This document shows positions 14,840-23,929 of a stretch of DNA of 64,000 nt, one piece after another. The translations under genes and the position numbers were made by a program. This stretch comes from UBA12191 sp964422295 (GTDB taxonomy: Bacteria; Planctomycetota; UBA8108; UBA1146). Numbering within the stretch: position 1 is the stretch's first letter; each line of letters opens with the position of its first letter. The notes under the pieces are model-generated. The model had not been told where the DNA came from. It made no database searches and was given only the letters and a program-made list of their open reading frames with translations. The stretch spans positions 62,001 to 126,000 of the forward strand of contig CAYRAM010000001.1 of the NCBI GenBank assembly GCA_964422295.1. The letters are read 5' to 3'.

Positions 14840-17392
14840 TCAGGGGGTGCAGAAAATCGCTCTCATCAACAGTTCGAAATTGCCATGGGGCCAGGAACGG
14901 TAGTGGGGTCGGAATCCGAAGAGATGGATGCGACCCGATCCCACCTTTGATGTGATCCAGGTGCTTGCTCCGGCGATCGTCTCCGTGTTTTTTGCATATC
15001 CTGAAAGGAGGATCTCCTTGCGGGGATATTGCAACAGGGAGGTGGCCCGTGGGGTCTGATCTTCGGGAATTTCATCGATTCGCCAAGCACGGGATCCGGA
15101 GTGGAAGACGGGGATCATATCAGGGAGAGCGCGGGTCCATGAAGCGGTCCCTTTGACAGGAATCGTGCGAAGAATCGAGCCGGGACAACTGAGAGCGGGC
15201 AGTTCCTCGGTCCCCGCAGTCGCTTCCGTCAGCGGCAGATCGAATTGATCGATGGCGAAATCGGTGGACCCGCCACAGCAGATGAGGCGGCCTCCCCGCT
15301 GAACAAAACGTTCGAGGTGGATGACTCCTTCCGGAGAAAGCCCTCCGGACAATTCGGGAAAGACGCTGCCCTCCCTGCGGCCATCACGAATCACCCGAGC
15401 ACTGACATCGGGAATGATCAGAACGTCGATAAATTCTTCCAACCGACCGGCTCGGATCTGTTCATTGCGGATCCTCTTGAAGGGGATCTGGTAGTGATCG
15501 AGCACCCAACGCAACCAACCCTCATCTTTGCTGGCGACGTAAGGAGCATAGACCCCAATCCGGGGGGCGGATGCGCTGCTGAGGCCCCTGGGGCTGTAGC
15601 GGAGATCTGTCGGTCGCACTTCATCGAGAGTGGGTTCATCATCGAGAATGATGAATCCACTATGGTCATGAGTGAAAATGCGTTTGCCGCTCTCCCATGC
15701 GGAAAGTACTTTCCGCACCCAACCGGTTCCCTGCAAATCGAGTTTTACTCCGCGATAGATTTCAACTTTGGAACTCACCGGATTGGATTTGAACTCGACG
15801 AAACAGCTTAGATCTTCCACTTCTCTGGACAGGTTCTTGGTCAGAGCAGCGAGATCGGAGGGGCTTTCCATCTCCACTGCCATCGATTCGAGAATTTCAA
15901 CGCGTTCGATGCCGAAAAGGAGCGGCAAGGTCCAGCCGGCAACATCGTAGGGCGCAGGGCCGTCCGGGTATCTTTGCACCTCGAAGAGATCCTTCAGGAA
16001 GGATCCGTATGGCTGTTCCCGGGGAAGGATCAGGGTGCCCGCAGGGTAAGGGCGACCATCCCCCTCGAAATCTTCTTTGGCGACAAACATTTCGACTCCC
16101 TGGGAGTCGAGGATCGTCAAGATACGACCCACCGCATCACTGTCCCGTTGCCCGGGTTGAATCAGCCAGTAGCGCGGGGCCTCATCCCTGCCTCTTTGCA
16201 CCACATCGCGAGCGACGCGAAGGGAGTTGCGCACCCAATATTCCGGTTCTCGGGCGACACTGCCGAGAAGGGACTCCCCGAGGGCCGACTCGTAGCGATG
16301 GATGTCACCGACACGCCACCACCCTCCGGGCCACGGAGCCGGGAAGCGATTGGAGGGAGCGTATCCCGTCTCGATGCCACGGGGAGCGATCAGATCGGAA
16401 GGATCGATCCAGATGGGGCTGGCCAGATTGGCGGAGGCTGCCTCGGAGAGGATGCCAATGATGTTATGGCGAACCGGCACATTGCGGTTGCCGCCATTCC
16501 ACCACATGTCGTAGCTGACGCCGCTGGAGATTCCGGTGAAGCCGGATCCGGTCATGTCGAGAATTGCCCGCGATCCCAGTGCTCCGATTCCCGAGATCGT
16601 CACCGGGTGCAAATTGGGGTTGAGGGGATCACGAAACGGAGGGACAAAAAGTCTTTCACGCAGAGATCCCTGCTGGTGCACATCCCAATAGACGGTTGGG
16701 AACCACTCCTTGTAGAGCATGCGCGTCACGATGCGGGTTTCTTCCAGGGAAAGGGCGAACCAATCGCGGTTGTTGTCGTGGCCGGCATACAACTGATAGA
16801 GCTCTGGGAGGTACGCATCTTCATAAGGGGTGCCGACGATGCGTCGATACCAATTGACGACCCGATCGAGACCATCAGGATTGACGGTCGGGATGATGAC
16901 GGTCACCACTTCATTGCGGACCTGCTGCCACACGGCTGACTCCGAGGTCGCCAAATCCCAGGCAAGCGTCATCGACCACTCTGCGGCGGCGATTTCAGTC
17001 GAATGCATATTGCATGAAACGAAGACGATAGGGACTGCTTCGGCAACCAAAGATTCTGCTATCGCCGGTGAAAGTGAACGGGGATCTGCGATGGCTTTGC
17101 TGATCTCTTTGATGCGATTCAAATTCTTCAGGTTTTCAGGGGAAGAGATGATGCAGATGCGGACCGGACGTCCTTCGGTAGAGGTTCCAACGGTCAATGT
17201 ACGAGCGGTGTCGGTTCCATCCCCGAATTGATCGAACCAGCCACCGATCGTCTGCCAACCCGCCAATTCGAAATCCGTGCCGGGAGGGCGACCCATGTAT
17301 TCGGTGGGTGAGACCGCTTGGGCGTGAACCGCAGAGGGAGCCCATCCTGTGAAGATCAGAAACAGGATGCAGTGAAACCTACAGATTTGCAT
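14840..17392 (-). CDS. Secreted M14-family zinc carboxypeptidase
   Basis: An 850-residue peptidase with a signal peptide (MQICRFHCILFLIFTGW, predicted cleavage near HAQA). The M14 domain has the zinc motif HSTE (His130, Glu133 in this numbering), NPDGLDRVVNWYR, the NNRDWF segment and a third zinc His in YWDVHQQGS. This is the large bacterial M14 subfamily, in which the peptidase is followed by a long C-terminal region. That region here contains a class I amidotransferase-like fold (GVYAPYVASKDEGWLRWVL, then FVQRGGRLICCGGSTDFAI). ATG 17392 is chosen because it directly precedes the signal peptide and has AAGGGA upstream; a GTG at 17428 would place 12 residues before it. It probably degrades peptides in the periplasm or outside the cell. 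Confidence 0.9.
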   Translation of the reverse strand: MQICRFHCILFLIFTGWAPSAVHAQAVSPTEYMGRPPGTDFELAGWQTIGGWFDQFGDGTDTARTLTVGTSTEGRPVRICIISSPENLKNLNRIKEISKAIADPRSLSPAIAESLVAEAVPIVFVSCNMHSTEIAAAEWSMTLAWDLATSESAVWQQVRNEVVTVIIPTVNPDGLDRVVNWYRRIVGTPYEDAYLPELYQLYAGHDNNRDWFALSLEETRIVTRMLYKEWFPTVYWDVHQQGSLRERLFVPPFRDPLNPNLHPVTISGIGALGSRAILDMTGSGFTGISSGVSYDMWWNGGNRNVPVRHNIIGILSEAASANLASPIWIDPSDLIAPRGIETGYAPSNRFPAPWPGGWWRVGDIHRYESALGESLLGSVAREPEYWVRNSLRVARDVVQRGRDEAPRYWLIQPGQRDSDAVGRILTILDSQGVEMFVAKEDFEGDGRPYPAGTLILPREQPYGSFLKDLFEVQRYPDGPAPYDVAGWTLPLLFGIERVEILESMAVEMESPSDLAALTKNLSREVEDLSCFVEFKSNPVSSKVEIYRGVKLDLQGTGWVRKVLSAWESGKRIFTHDHSGFIILDDEPTLDEVRPTDLRYSPRGLSSASAPRIGVYAPYVASKDEGWLRWVLDHYQIPFKRIRNEQIRAGRLEEFIDVLIIPDVSARVIRDGRREGSVFPELSGGLSPEGVIHLERFVQRGGRLICCGGSTDFAIDQFDLPLTEATAGTEELPALSCPGSILRTIPVKGTASWTRALPDMIPVFHSGSRAWRIDEIPEDQTPRATSLLQYPRKEILLSGYAKNTETIAGASTWITSKVGSGRIHLFGFRPHYRSWPHGNFELLMRAIFCTP

Positions 17393-17499
17393 GGGTAGAG
17401 GTCCCTTCTCATGGGTCAGAGTCGACACTTGAAGCGATCAGGATGGCAGCGGGATTTTAGGATGCAACAGGGGGGCTGGCTGTAGCCAGGGCGGAGTCG

Positions 17500-18837
17500 A
17501 TGTATCATTTCGGCATGGAATACCCAGCGGCGACAGACGACTATTGGCAACTTTCCGAGTCCCAGCGTCTCGTTGGCACGGTCTCGGTTCAGGGCTCCAA
17601 ATCTGTTGCCCAGCGGGTGCTTTTCAACGCCTTCCTCGCTTCCGGGGAAAGCGTCATCGTCGGTGCCCCCGAATGTGGGGATGTCCGAGTATTTTGCCGA
17701 GCCCTCGAATCGCTGGGTGGGCAGCTGGAGTATCGGGATTGCGGAGAGATTTCTCTCAAAAACCCCGGACACGACTGGCGCGATGGCCAAGTGGAATTGG
17801 CGTTGGAGTCGAATGGAACCGCGATGAGGTTTTTCACCGCTCTCTGCGCCTTGCGAAATGGAGTCTCGATCCTCCGTGGAGAGACCCATCGCCCCGTTGG
17901 TCCGCTGGTCGATGCCTTGCGAAAGTTGGGAACCAGAATCGATTATCTGGGCGAAGAGGGGTATCTGCCCCTGAAGGTGGAAGGTGGGGCGATCGAGGGT
18001 GGACGTGTGGTTCTGCAGTCCGCTCTCTCCAGTCAATTTACCAGTGCGCTGATGTTGATCGCACCGCATACGACCGATGGAATCCAGATACGACTCGTAG
18101 GTCCCATCTCGTCTCGTCCCTACATCGATTTGACCGCATCCGTATTGCAGGCCTTTGGGGTGAAACTGGAAGCGGGTTCCCGAGACCTCCATATTCATGC
18201 GAGGAGTACTCTCAAATCTGGAAAAATTACCATCGAAGCCGATGCTTCTGCAGCGGCGTTTCCGCTTTGTGGTGCAGCCATCACCGGTGGTGAAGTCACG
18301 GTCAAGGGAGTGGGTCACAATACAATTCAGGGGGATCGAAGGGTGGCTGACCTACTCCGCGACATGGGTTGCGATGTAGCGGTCGCAGACGACTCCATCT
18401 CGATTTCAGGACAACCCTACAAACCTCTCTCCTGCGCCATGGAGGAAGTCCCTGATCTGGTTCCGCCTTTGGCTGTGGCCGCAGCCTTCAGCAGGGGGGA
18501 ATCGATTTTTTCCGGGGTCTCCCATCTGAAGGTCAAAGAGAGCAATCGATTGGAAGTGCTCTGCAGGGGGATGCGATCTTTGGGAATCAAGGCTGAGTGC
18601 CAGGGGGATCTGCTGAGAGTGGTCGGTAGCGATGGAGCTCATCTGGTTGCGGGTGATCTTGATCCAGCAGGAGATCATCGAATGGCGATGACTTTTGCCC
18701 TGTTGGCCTTGAAGATCCGTGGTGTCCGTGTACTCCAGCCAGATTGTGTCGATAAATCCGATCCCGGATTTTTCCGTCGTCTGGAAGGGATGCTTGCTCC
18801 TTATGAAAAGCAGCCGGGAGAAGTGTCCTTTGAGTGA
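17500..18837 (+). CDS. aroA: 3-phosphoshikimate 1-carboxyvinyltransferase (EPSP synthase)
   Basis: Sixth step of the shikimate pathway: joins phosphoenolpyruvate and shikimate-3-phosphate. 445 residues, normal length, with two pseudo-symmetric halves. Motifs: QGSKSVAQRVLF near the N-terminus (usual form GSKSxSNR), ESNGTAMRFF (usual form GNAGTAMRP), SSQFTSALMLIAP, EVPDLVPPLAV with the catalytic Asp, KVKESNR and the closing DHRMAM. The Asn-to-Gln and Pro-to-Phe changes are discussed as a finding. The start is ATG 17500, or ATG 17515. The gene overlaps the likely TTG start of mnmG by eight bases and begins a long housekeeping cluster. Confidence 0.93.
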   Translation: MYHFGMEYPAATDDYWQLSESQRLVGTVSVQGSKSVAQRVLFNAFLASGESVIVGAPECGDVRVFCRALESLGGQLEYRDCGEISLKNPGHDWRDGQVELALESNGTAMRFFTALCALRNGVSILRGETHRPVGPLVDALRKLGTRIDYLGEEGYLPLKVEGGAIEGGRVVLQSALSSQFTSALMLIAPHTTDGIQIRLVGPISSRPYIDLTASVLQAFGVKLEAGSRDLHIHARSTLKSGKITIEADASAAAFPLCGAAITGGEVTVKGVGHNTIQGDRRVADLLRDMGCDVAVADDSISISGQPYKPLSCAMEEVPDLVPPLAVAAAFSRGESIFSGVSHLKVKESNRLEVLCRGMRSLGIKAECQGDLLRVVGSDGAHLVAGDLDPAGDHRMAMTFALLALKIRGVRVLQPDCVDKSDPGFFRRLEGMLAPYEKQPGEVSFE

Positions 18838-20659
18838 ATTCGATTTTGATATCATCGTCGTAGGTGGAGGGCACGCGGGCTGTGAAGCTGCGATTGCCTG
18901 TGCACGAATGGGTTTCGGAACGGCACTGGTTACCCTGAGTGAGAAGACGATAGGAGCGCTTTCATGCAACCCTGCCATCGGAGGAGTTGGCAAAGGACAG
19001 TTGACCCGTGAAATCGATGCACTGGGCGGTGTCCAAGCCCACGTTAGCGACCTTGCCGGATTGCATTATCGAATGCTCAACACTTCCAAGGGGGAAGCGG
19101 TTCGCTCCTTGCGTGCACAGGTAGACAAGGAGATCTACTCCCGGGAGATGAGAAATCGGATGTCTTTGCAGGAGAGACTCCGCGTCGTCGAGGGCTCGGT
19201 TGAAGATATTCATGTGGACGGAATCCGAGTGGGTGGAGTTCGTCTGGAAGACGGATCGGTCATTCGCAGTCACAAAGTGATTTTGACCAACGGTACTTTC
19301 CTTGGTGCAGTCATGCACACCGGAGAAGAGGTGACCTCAGGGGGAAGGGTCGGGGAAGGTGCGGTCTCGGGTTTGACCGGCGCGTTGGGAACCCTGGGGC
19401 TGGAGACGGGCAGATTGAAGACCGGAACACCGCCCCGACTCGATCGAAATTCTATCGATTGGAGTCGCCTGACTCCCCAGGTGCCGGATCAAGATCCGGA
19501 TGGGTTCTGCCATTGGACGCCCCCGCCGAGGCGCAATTGGATGGATTGCCACGTCACCAGGACCGATGAAGCGGTTCATGAGGTGATTCGCCAGCATCTC
19601 CACAGAAGCCCGATGTACTCCGGGCAAATTGAAGGCGTAGGACCGCGTTATTGCCCATCCATCGAGGACAAGATCGTTCGATTTCCCGATCGCGGCGGTC
19701 ACACGATCCACCTTGAAAGGGAAGGGCTTGAAACCGACTCCATCTATGTCAACGGGATCTCGACCAGTCTTCCCGCCGATGCCCAGGAAGAACTGGTCGC
19801 CAAGATAGCCGGCCTCGAGACCGCTCGCTTTCTTCGTCACGGGTACGCGGTGGAATACGACTTTTTTCCCCCTCATCAGATTCGTCGTACCTTTGAGTGC
19901 CGGGCACTCGAAGGACTCTATCTGGCGGGTCAGATCTGTGGCACCAGCGGATATGAGGAGGCCGCTGCCCAAGGATTTTTGGCCGGAGTCAATGCCGTGC
20001 TTGCACTCAAAGGTGAAGCGCCCTTTGTTCTCGGGCGCGACGAAGCCTATCTGGGAGTGCTCGCAGATGATTTGGTCAGGTGCGACCCCAGGGAGCCATA
20101 CAGGATGTTTACCTCCAGGGCGGAGTTTCGCCTTCAGTTGCGCCACGACAATGCGGATATCCGACTCTCGAGAAAGGGCGCAGAGCTGGGATTGATCACT
20201 GAAGAACAGGTGGAGCAGGTCGAGGCGCAGTCAGAGAGAGTCAGAGAAGTGGTTCAAAAACTACATAAAACGACGATAGGAACGAAAAATCTCCATGAGA
20301 TTCTGAGAGCTCCTGGCGCATCTTGGGCGGATGTCGAAGCGGCACACCCCGAACCAAAGAACTGGAACATCGATGAGGAAGTTCAGGAACGGGTCCGTAT
20401 TGAGGTCCGTTACGAGCACTATATCGAGCGTCAGCAGGACGAAGTGGAACGGATGCGGCGCCAAGAGCGATGGTTGATCCCTGATGATTTTGATTATTCG
20501 CAGATCTCCGGATTGCGTTCGGAAGCACGTGAAAAACTGGTGCGGTTACGCCCCGATTCCATCGGTGCAGCCCAGCGGATCGCAGGAGTCAGTCCCGCAG
20601 ATATCTCCTGTTTGTTGGTCACCCTCAGGAGCGGTAGCGGGGGGAGCGGCACTGAATGA
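18830..20659 (+). CDS. mnmG: tRNA uridine-5-carboxymethylaminomethyl modification enzyme MnmG
   Basis: FAD-dependent enzyme that, with MnmE, modifies U34 of tRNAs reading split codon boxes. 609 residues from the chosen start. The N-terminal Rossmann motif is DIIVVGGGHAGCEAA, followed by the GidA signature SCNPAIGGVGKGQL. Further signatures are GRLKTGTPPRLD, RRTFECRALEGLYLAGQICGT and GYEEAAAQGFLAG. The start TTG 18830 is favoured by GGGAGAAG nine bases upstream and by the fact that the family begins just before the Rossmann strand; an ATG at 18803 would add nine residues. It overlaps aroA at the start and the DUF4442 gene at the end (ATGA). Confidence 0.96.
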   Translation: MSEFDFDIIVVGGGHAGCEAAIACARMGFGTALVTLSEKTIGALSCNPAIGGVGKGQLTREIDALGGVQAHVSDLAGLHYRMLNTSKGEAVRSLRAQVDKEIYSREMRNRMSLQERLRVVEGSVEDIHVDGIRVGGVRLEDGSVIRSHKVILTNGTFLGAVMHTGEEVTSGGRVGEGAVSGLTGALGTLGLETGRLKTGTPPRLDRNSIDWSRLTPQVPDQDPDGFCHWTPPPRRNWMDCHVTRTDEAVHEVIRQHLHRSPMYSGQIEGVGPRYCPSIEDKIVRFPDRGGHTIHLEREGLETDSIYVNGISTSLPADAQEELVAKIAGLETARFLRHGYAVEYDFFPPHQIRRTFECRALEGLYLAGQICGTSGYEEAAAQGFLAGVNAVLALKGEAPFVLGRDEAYLGVLADDLVRCDPREPYRMFTSRAEFRLQLRHDNADIRLSRKGAELGLITEEQVEQVEAQSERVREVVQKLHKTTIGTKNLHEILRAPGASWADVEAAHPEPKNWNIDEEVQERVRIEVRYEHYIERQQDEVERMRRQERWLIPDDFDYSQISGLRSEAREKLVRLRPDSIGAAQRIAGVSPADISCLLVTLRSGSGGSGTE

Positions 20660-21156
20660 TAGGGCCCGGAGTCAGTGCTGGACGAATGCGTTTTCTTCTC
20701 AACCTGTATCCTCCATTCCTGTTTCAAGGAATACGGGTACGAAACATTGAGGATGACTTTCACAGCGCAACGGTGTTGGTTCGAAAAACCGTGCTGACGC
20801 GAAATGTGATGGGGACGACTTTTGGTGGAGCCTTGATGTCTGCTGCGGATCCTTTCTACCCGCTTCTCTATTGGCGAAGTTTGGTCAAGAAAGGTGAGCA
20901 GCTGTCTGTATGGCTCAAGACCCTCGATTCGACTTTTTTGGTCCCAGCCACCGAAGGAGTTTGGCTCAAATTTCAACTGGATGCCGGAAAACTGGAGCAG
21001 GCTCGCAAGGAACTCGACCAAAACGGGCGTGCGGATGTCGCCGATGAACTCACCGCTTGCTTCGCTGATGGACAAGAGGTTGCACGCTTCAGAATGGTGA
21101 GTTCCTTAAGGCTCCTTGATCACGGATCCTCTGCAAAAAATCTGATTAGCGGATAG
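20656..21156 (+). CDS. DUF4442 hotdog-fold thioesterase-like protein
   Basis: A 166-residue protein resembling the DUF4442 branch of the hotdog thioesterase superfamily (PaaI relatives). Indicators are LNLYPPFLFQGIRVRNIEDDF at the N-terminus and NVMGTTFGGALMSAADPFY, which is the hotdog helix with a GG(A/S)L turn, followed by beta strands ending in EVARFRMVSSL. Family members are usually assumed to act on acyl-CoA thioesters; the substrate is unknown. The ATGA overlap with mnmG indicates coupling. An internal ATG at 20686 (MRFLLNL) is an alternative start. Confidence 0.78.
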   Translation: MIGPGVSAGRMRFLLNLYPPFLFQGIRVRNIEDDFHSATVLVRKTVLTRNVMGTTFGGALMSAADPFYPLLYWRSLVKKGEQLSVWLKTLDSTFLVPATEGVWLKFQLDAGKLEQARKELDQNGRADVADELTACFADGQEVARFRMVSSLRLLDHGSSAKNLISG

Positions 21157-21204
21157 ACTGCAGGACGTAATCGTTGAGGCCCACATCACAGGGGAGTGTT
21201 GACC

Positions 21205-21786
21205 GTGGAATCGGATGATCAGTTTCTGGCGCAGGAGGGCTGCGGCTCGCGAAGAGACCCCCGCTTTCAATCTCTTTCAGAAGTGCGTGCTTACGAAGGT
21301 CACCGCTACTCGATGTACAGTCTTGAGGAGTCGATTCCTGGAGGCCTGACGGCTCGCCGTGATGTGATCAGACACCCCGGTGCAGCTGTGATCTTGCCGT
21401 TGGTCGATCGGGATACGGTGTGCCTGATCGAACAGCACCGATCCGTCTTTGGGCATAACCTTCTGGAGATTCCTGCGGGTTTGATCGAGGAGGGGGAGTC
21501 ACCGGAAGAATGTGCGGGACGAGAGCTGCGCGAAGAAACCGGCTATGAAGCCGCATCGGTGAAGCCCATCATGGTGATCTACCCGGCAGCAGGATTTTGC
21601 GACGAAAAGATGTCGCTTTTTATTGCCACCGATCTGACCTTTGTTGGCCAAGACACGGATGACGATGAGTGGGTTCAGGTCCACAGGTGCACGAGGGATC
21701 GTGCCAAAGAGCTGCTGGCCAGAGGAGAAATCAGGGATGCAAAGACGATCATCGCTTTGCAGTATTGGTTGGGAGGGGGACGATGA
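21205..21786 (+). CDS. NUDIX hydrolase, ADP-ribose pyrophosphatase-like
   Basis: A 193-residue NUDIX enzyme. The complete Nudix box is present: Gly-x5-Glu-x7-Arg-Glu-Leu-x-Glu-Glu-x-Gly, read as GLIEEGESPEECAG followed by RELREETGY. The preceding stretch LLEIPAGLI and the following Pro residue region (VIYPAAGFCDEKMSLF) resemble ADP-ribose pyrophosphatases such as NudF. Specificity is therefore probably towards ADP-ribose or sugar nucleotides. GTG 21205 has GGGGAG eight bases upstream; GTG 21196 is in frame but inside that binding site. The stop overlaps the start of der (ATGA). Confidence 0.9.
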   Translation: MESDDQFLAQEGCGSRRDPRFQSLSEVRAYEGHRYSMYSLEESIPGGLTARRDVIRHPGAAVILPLVDRDTVCLIEQHRSVFGHNLLEIPAGLIEEGESPEECAGRELREETGYEAASVKPIMVIYPAAGFCDEKMSLFIATDLTFVGQDTDDDEWVQVHRCTRDRAKELLARGEIRDAKTIIALQYWLGGGR

Positions 21787-23099
21787 TATCAAGAATCGCC
21801 ATCGTAGGTCGCCCCAACGTTGGGAAATCCACCCTTCTTAACCGTCTTGCCAAGCGTCGGATCAGTATTGTTCACGACAAGCCGGGAGTGACTCGGGACA
21901 GAGTTACCGTCGAAGTGGAAATTGGAGACCGCGTTGTCGAAGTCATCGATACCGGCGGTCTTGGAATCACTGACGAAGAAGAATTGGATCTGGATATCCA
22001 TCATCAAATCGATACAGCCATCGCCAGTGCTGATTTGGTTTTGATGCTGGTGGATGCGAAAGAGGGATTGCACGCTCTCGATCATGAAGTCGCCAAGAGG
22101 CTACGCCCACTCAAGAAGCCGACTTTATTGGTGGTCAACAAGTGTGAGGCGGACAGGGATGAGGAGTCAGTTGCGGAGTTTTGGGCGTTGGGCCTCGAGG
22201 AGCCGATTCCGATTTCTGCAGCCCACGGGATGGGTGTGATTGAGTTGCTTGAACAATGCGTCGAACTACTGCCTATCGGTGGAGAGCACAGCGAGCGCCC
22301 GGCCCTGCGAATCGCCATTGTTGGCAGAAGAAACGCTGGAAAGTCGACCTTTGTGAACGCCCTGATCGGAGAAGACAGGGTCATCGTCAGTGACGTGGCG
22401 GGAACCACCCGCGACGCCATCGACATTCGGTTCAAGAAGGACGGGATTCCCTTCGTGGTCATCGATACTGCGGGGTTGCTGAGGAATGCCAAGCTCAAGG
22501 GATCGGTGGAATTTTATGCCCAGAACAGGGCTCTGCACTCCATCGGGCGATCCGACGTGGTGGTTCTGGTCATCGATGCGATGCATGGAACGTCACAGTT
22601 GGACATGAGGATTGCCAAGGAAGTTGTCGATCGTCATAAGCCCTGTGTGATCGCCGTCAACAAATGGGATCTCGCAAAGGACAAGACGACTACGGAGGAG
22701 TACGAGGAATACCTCACGCGCAATTTGCCGTCCCTCTCTTACGCACCGGTATTGTTTATGACCGCACAAAAAGCAAAAAATGTGACTCGGTGCATCTCTT
22801 TGGTTCAGAGCATGGCAAAACAAGCCAACAAAAGAGTCAGTACAGGCGTCCTCAACCGGGCTGTCGACGAAATTCGGAATGGTCCACGACCCCGGGTCAA
22901 GCATGGTCGCGAACCTAAAATTTATTACGCTACCCAGGTTGCGGTAATGCCGCCAACGATCGCACTTTTTGTCAATCAACCGACCTACTTCACGCCCCAA
23001 CTGAAGCGTATGATCGAGAATCGGTTCCGGGATCTACTGGAGGTTCCTGAAGTCCCCGTGAAAATTCTCTATCGTGAGAAGGGCAAAAAGGATGAGTAA
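21783..23099 (+). CDS. der: Ribosome biogenesis GTPase Der
   Basis: Tandem-GTPase protein (EngA) required for maturation of the 50S subunit. 438 residues, standard length. G domain 1 has GRPNVGKST, the DTGG switch II motif and NKCE as the G4 motif (Glu instead of Asp). G domain 2 has GRRNAGKST, DTAG and a canonical NKWD. The C-terminal KH-like domain contains YYATQVAVMPPTIALFVNQP and FRDLLEVPEVPVKILYR. The start ATG 21783 overlaps the NUDIX gene. The 3' end overlaps ruvC by eight bases. Confidence 0.96.
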   Translation: MISRIAIVGRPNVGKSTLLNRLAKRRISIVHDKPGVTRDRVTVEVEIGDRVVEVIDTGGLGITDEEELDLDIHHQIDTAIASADLVLMLVDAKEGLHALDHEVAKRLRPLKKPTLLVVNKCEADRDEESVAEFWALGLEEPIPISAAHGMGVIELLEQCVELLPIGGEHSERPALRIAIVGRRNAGKSTFVNALIGEDRVIVSDVAGTTRDAIDIRFKKDGIPFVVIDTAGLLRNAKLKGSVEFYAQNRALHSIGRSDVVVLVIDAMHGTSQLDMRIAKEVVDRHKPCVIAVNKWDLAKDKTTTEEYEEYLTRNLPSLSYAPVLFMTAQKAKNVTRCISLVQSMAKQANKRVSTGVLNRAVDEIRNGPRPRVKHGREPKIYYATQVAVMPPTIALFVNQPTYFTPQLKRMIENRFRDLLEVPEVPVKILYREKGKKDE

Positions 23100-23619
23100 T
23101 CCTGTAATAGGACGATTTCTCGGGATCGATCCGGGCTTGGCGAAAATGGGCTGGGGAGTTATCGACATTGCTGGCACAGGTTTTCGCTTGGTGGACTTTG
23201 GAGCACTGAAAACAGGCGGGGACCAATCCCATGCCGAAAGACTCCTGGCCATCGATCTTGAGATCAACAAGGTCATCGATACCTATCACCCGCAAGCGTG
23301 CGCCATTGAAGAGGTATTCCAGGGGAAAAATGCCCGGAGTGCGCTGGTCGCGGGTGAGGCGCGGGGGGTGTCGATGGTGGCTTGTGCTCGCTCGGGGCTG
23401 CCAGTCAGGGAAATTTCAGCCTCGGAAGTCAAAATGGGGGTGACAGGGAATGGCAGGGCCAGCAAGGAGCAGGTTCAAGCCATGGTTCAGAGGATTTTGG
23501 CACTGGATGCTCCTCCCAGCCCGATGGATGCCGCAGATGCCCTCGCCGTGGCCATCGTCCGGGCTCAAAGGGATCGAAGGTCCATTTCCCTCGCATCCCC
23601 CAGGAGCAGTGGAAGATAG
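23092..23619 (+). CDS. ruvC: Holliday junction resolvase RuvC
   Basis: Endonuclease that resolves Holliday junctions together with RuvAB. 175 residues. The RNase H-like core carries the catalytic acidic residues: Asp in FLGIDPGLAKMGWG near residue 12, Glu in ACAIEEVFQGKNARSAL, and the C-terminal Asp residues in SPMDAADALAVAI. The start ATG 23092 lies inside the end of der, with GAAGGG eight bases upstream; GTG 23074 is possible. ruvA and ruvB are not in the window. Confidence 0.95.
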   Translation: MSNPVIGRFLGIDPGLAKMGWGVIDIAGTGFRLVDFGALKTGGDQSHAERLLAIDLEINKVIDTYHPQACAIEEVFQGKNARSALVAGEARGVSMVACARSGLPVREISASEVKMGVTGNGRASKEQVQAMVQRILALDAPPSPMDAADALAVAIVRAQRDRRSISLASPRSSGR

Positions 23620-23704
23620 AGGCCACTGTGGCTAGACTTTGACGATAAGAAGAGGCATTTGAGAGTTTGATTTTCACGGATTGGAAATCACCGAGAGGAC
23701 TTAC

Positions 23705-23923
23705 ATGGCCAAAGAAGAGCCTATCGAGGTTACAGCCATCGTCAAAGAGGCTTTGCCGAATACGACGTTTCGCTGTGAACTTGAAAATGGTCACACCGTA
23801 CTTGCTCACATCAGTGGAAAGATGCGGAAGCACTACATTCGCATTAATCCAGGAGACAGTGTGACCTTACAGATCTCACCCTACGATCTGACCAAGGGCC
23901 GGATCGTCTACAGGGAGCGCTAA
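23705..23923 (+). CDS. infA: Translation initiation factor IF-1
   Basis: A 72-residue single OB-fold protein that binds the ribosomal A site during initiation. It is nearly identical in layout to other bacterial IF-1 proteins: MAKEEPIEVTAIVKEALPN, FRCELENGHTVLAHISGKMR, HYIRINPGDSVTLQISPYDL and the closing KGRIVYRER. ATG 23705 is preceded by GAGAGGA. It stands between ruvC and the M28 peptidase, not in the ribosomal protein operon. Confidence 0.97.
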   Translation: MAKEEPIEVTAIVKEALPNTTFRCELENGHTVLAHISGKMRKHYIRINPGDSVTLQISPYDLTKGRIVYRER

Positions 23924-23929
23924 ATCTAT

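Noticed and set aside
15974..16939. Long open frame (321 codons) antisense to the M14 peptidase gene
   Set aside because: It lies wholly opposite a clear M14 gene, has no recognisable domain and a composition typical of antisense frames in GC-rich genes.
13592..17392. Biosynthetic gene cluster around the acyltransferase and M14 peptidase
   Set aside because: Only two genes, no carrier protein, ligase or tailoring enzyme; an ordinary envelope/peptidase pair is simpler.
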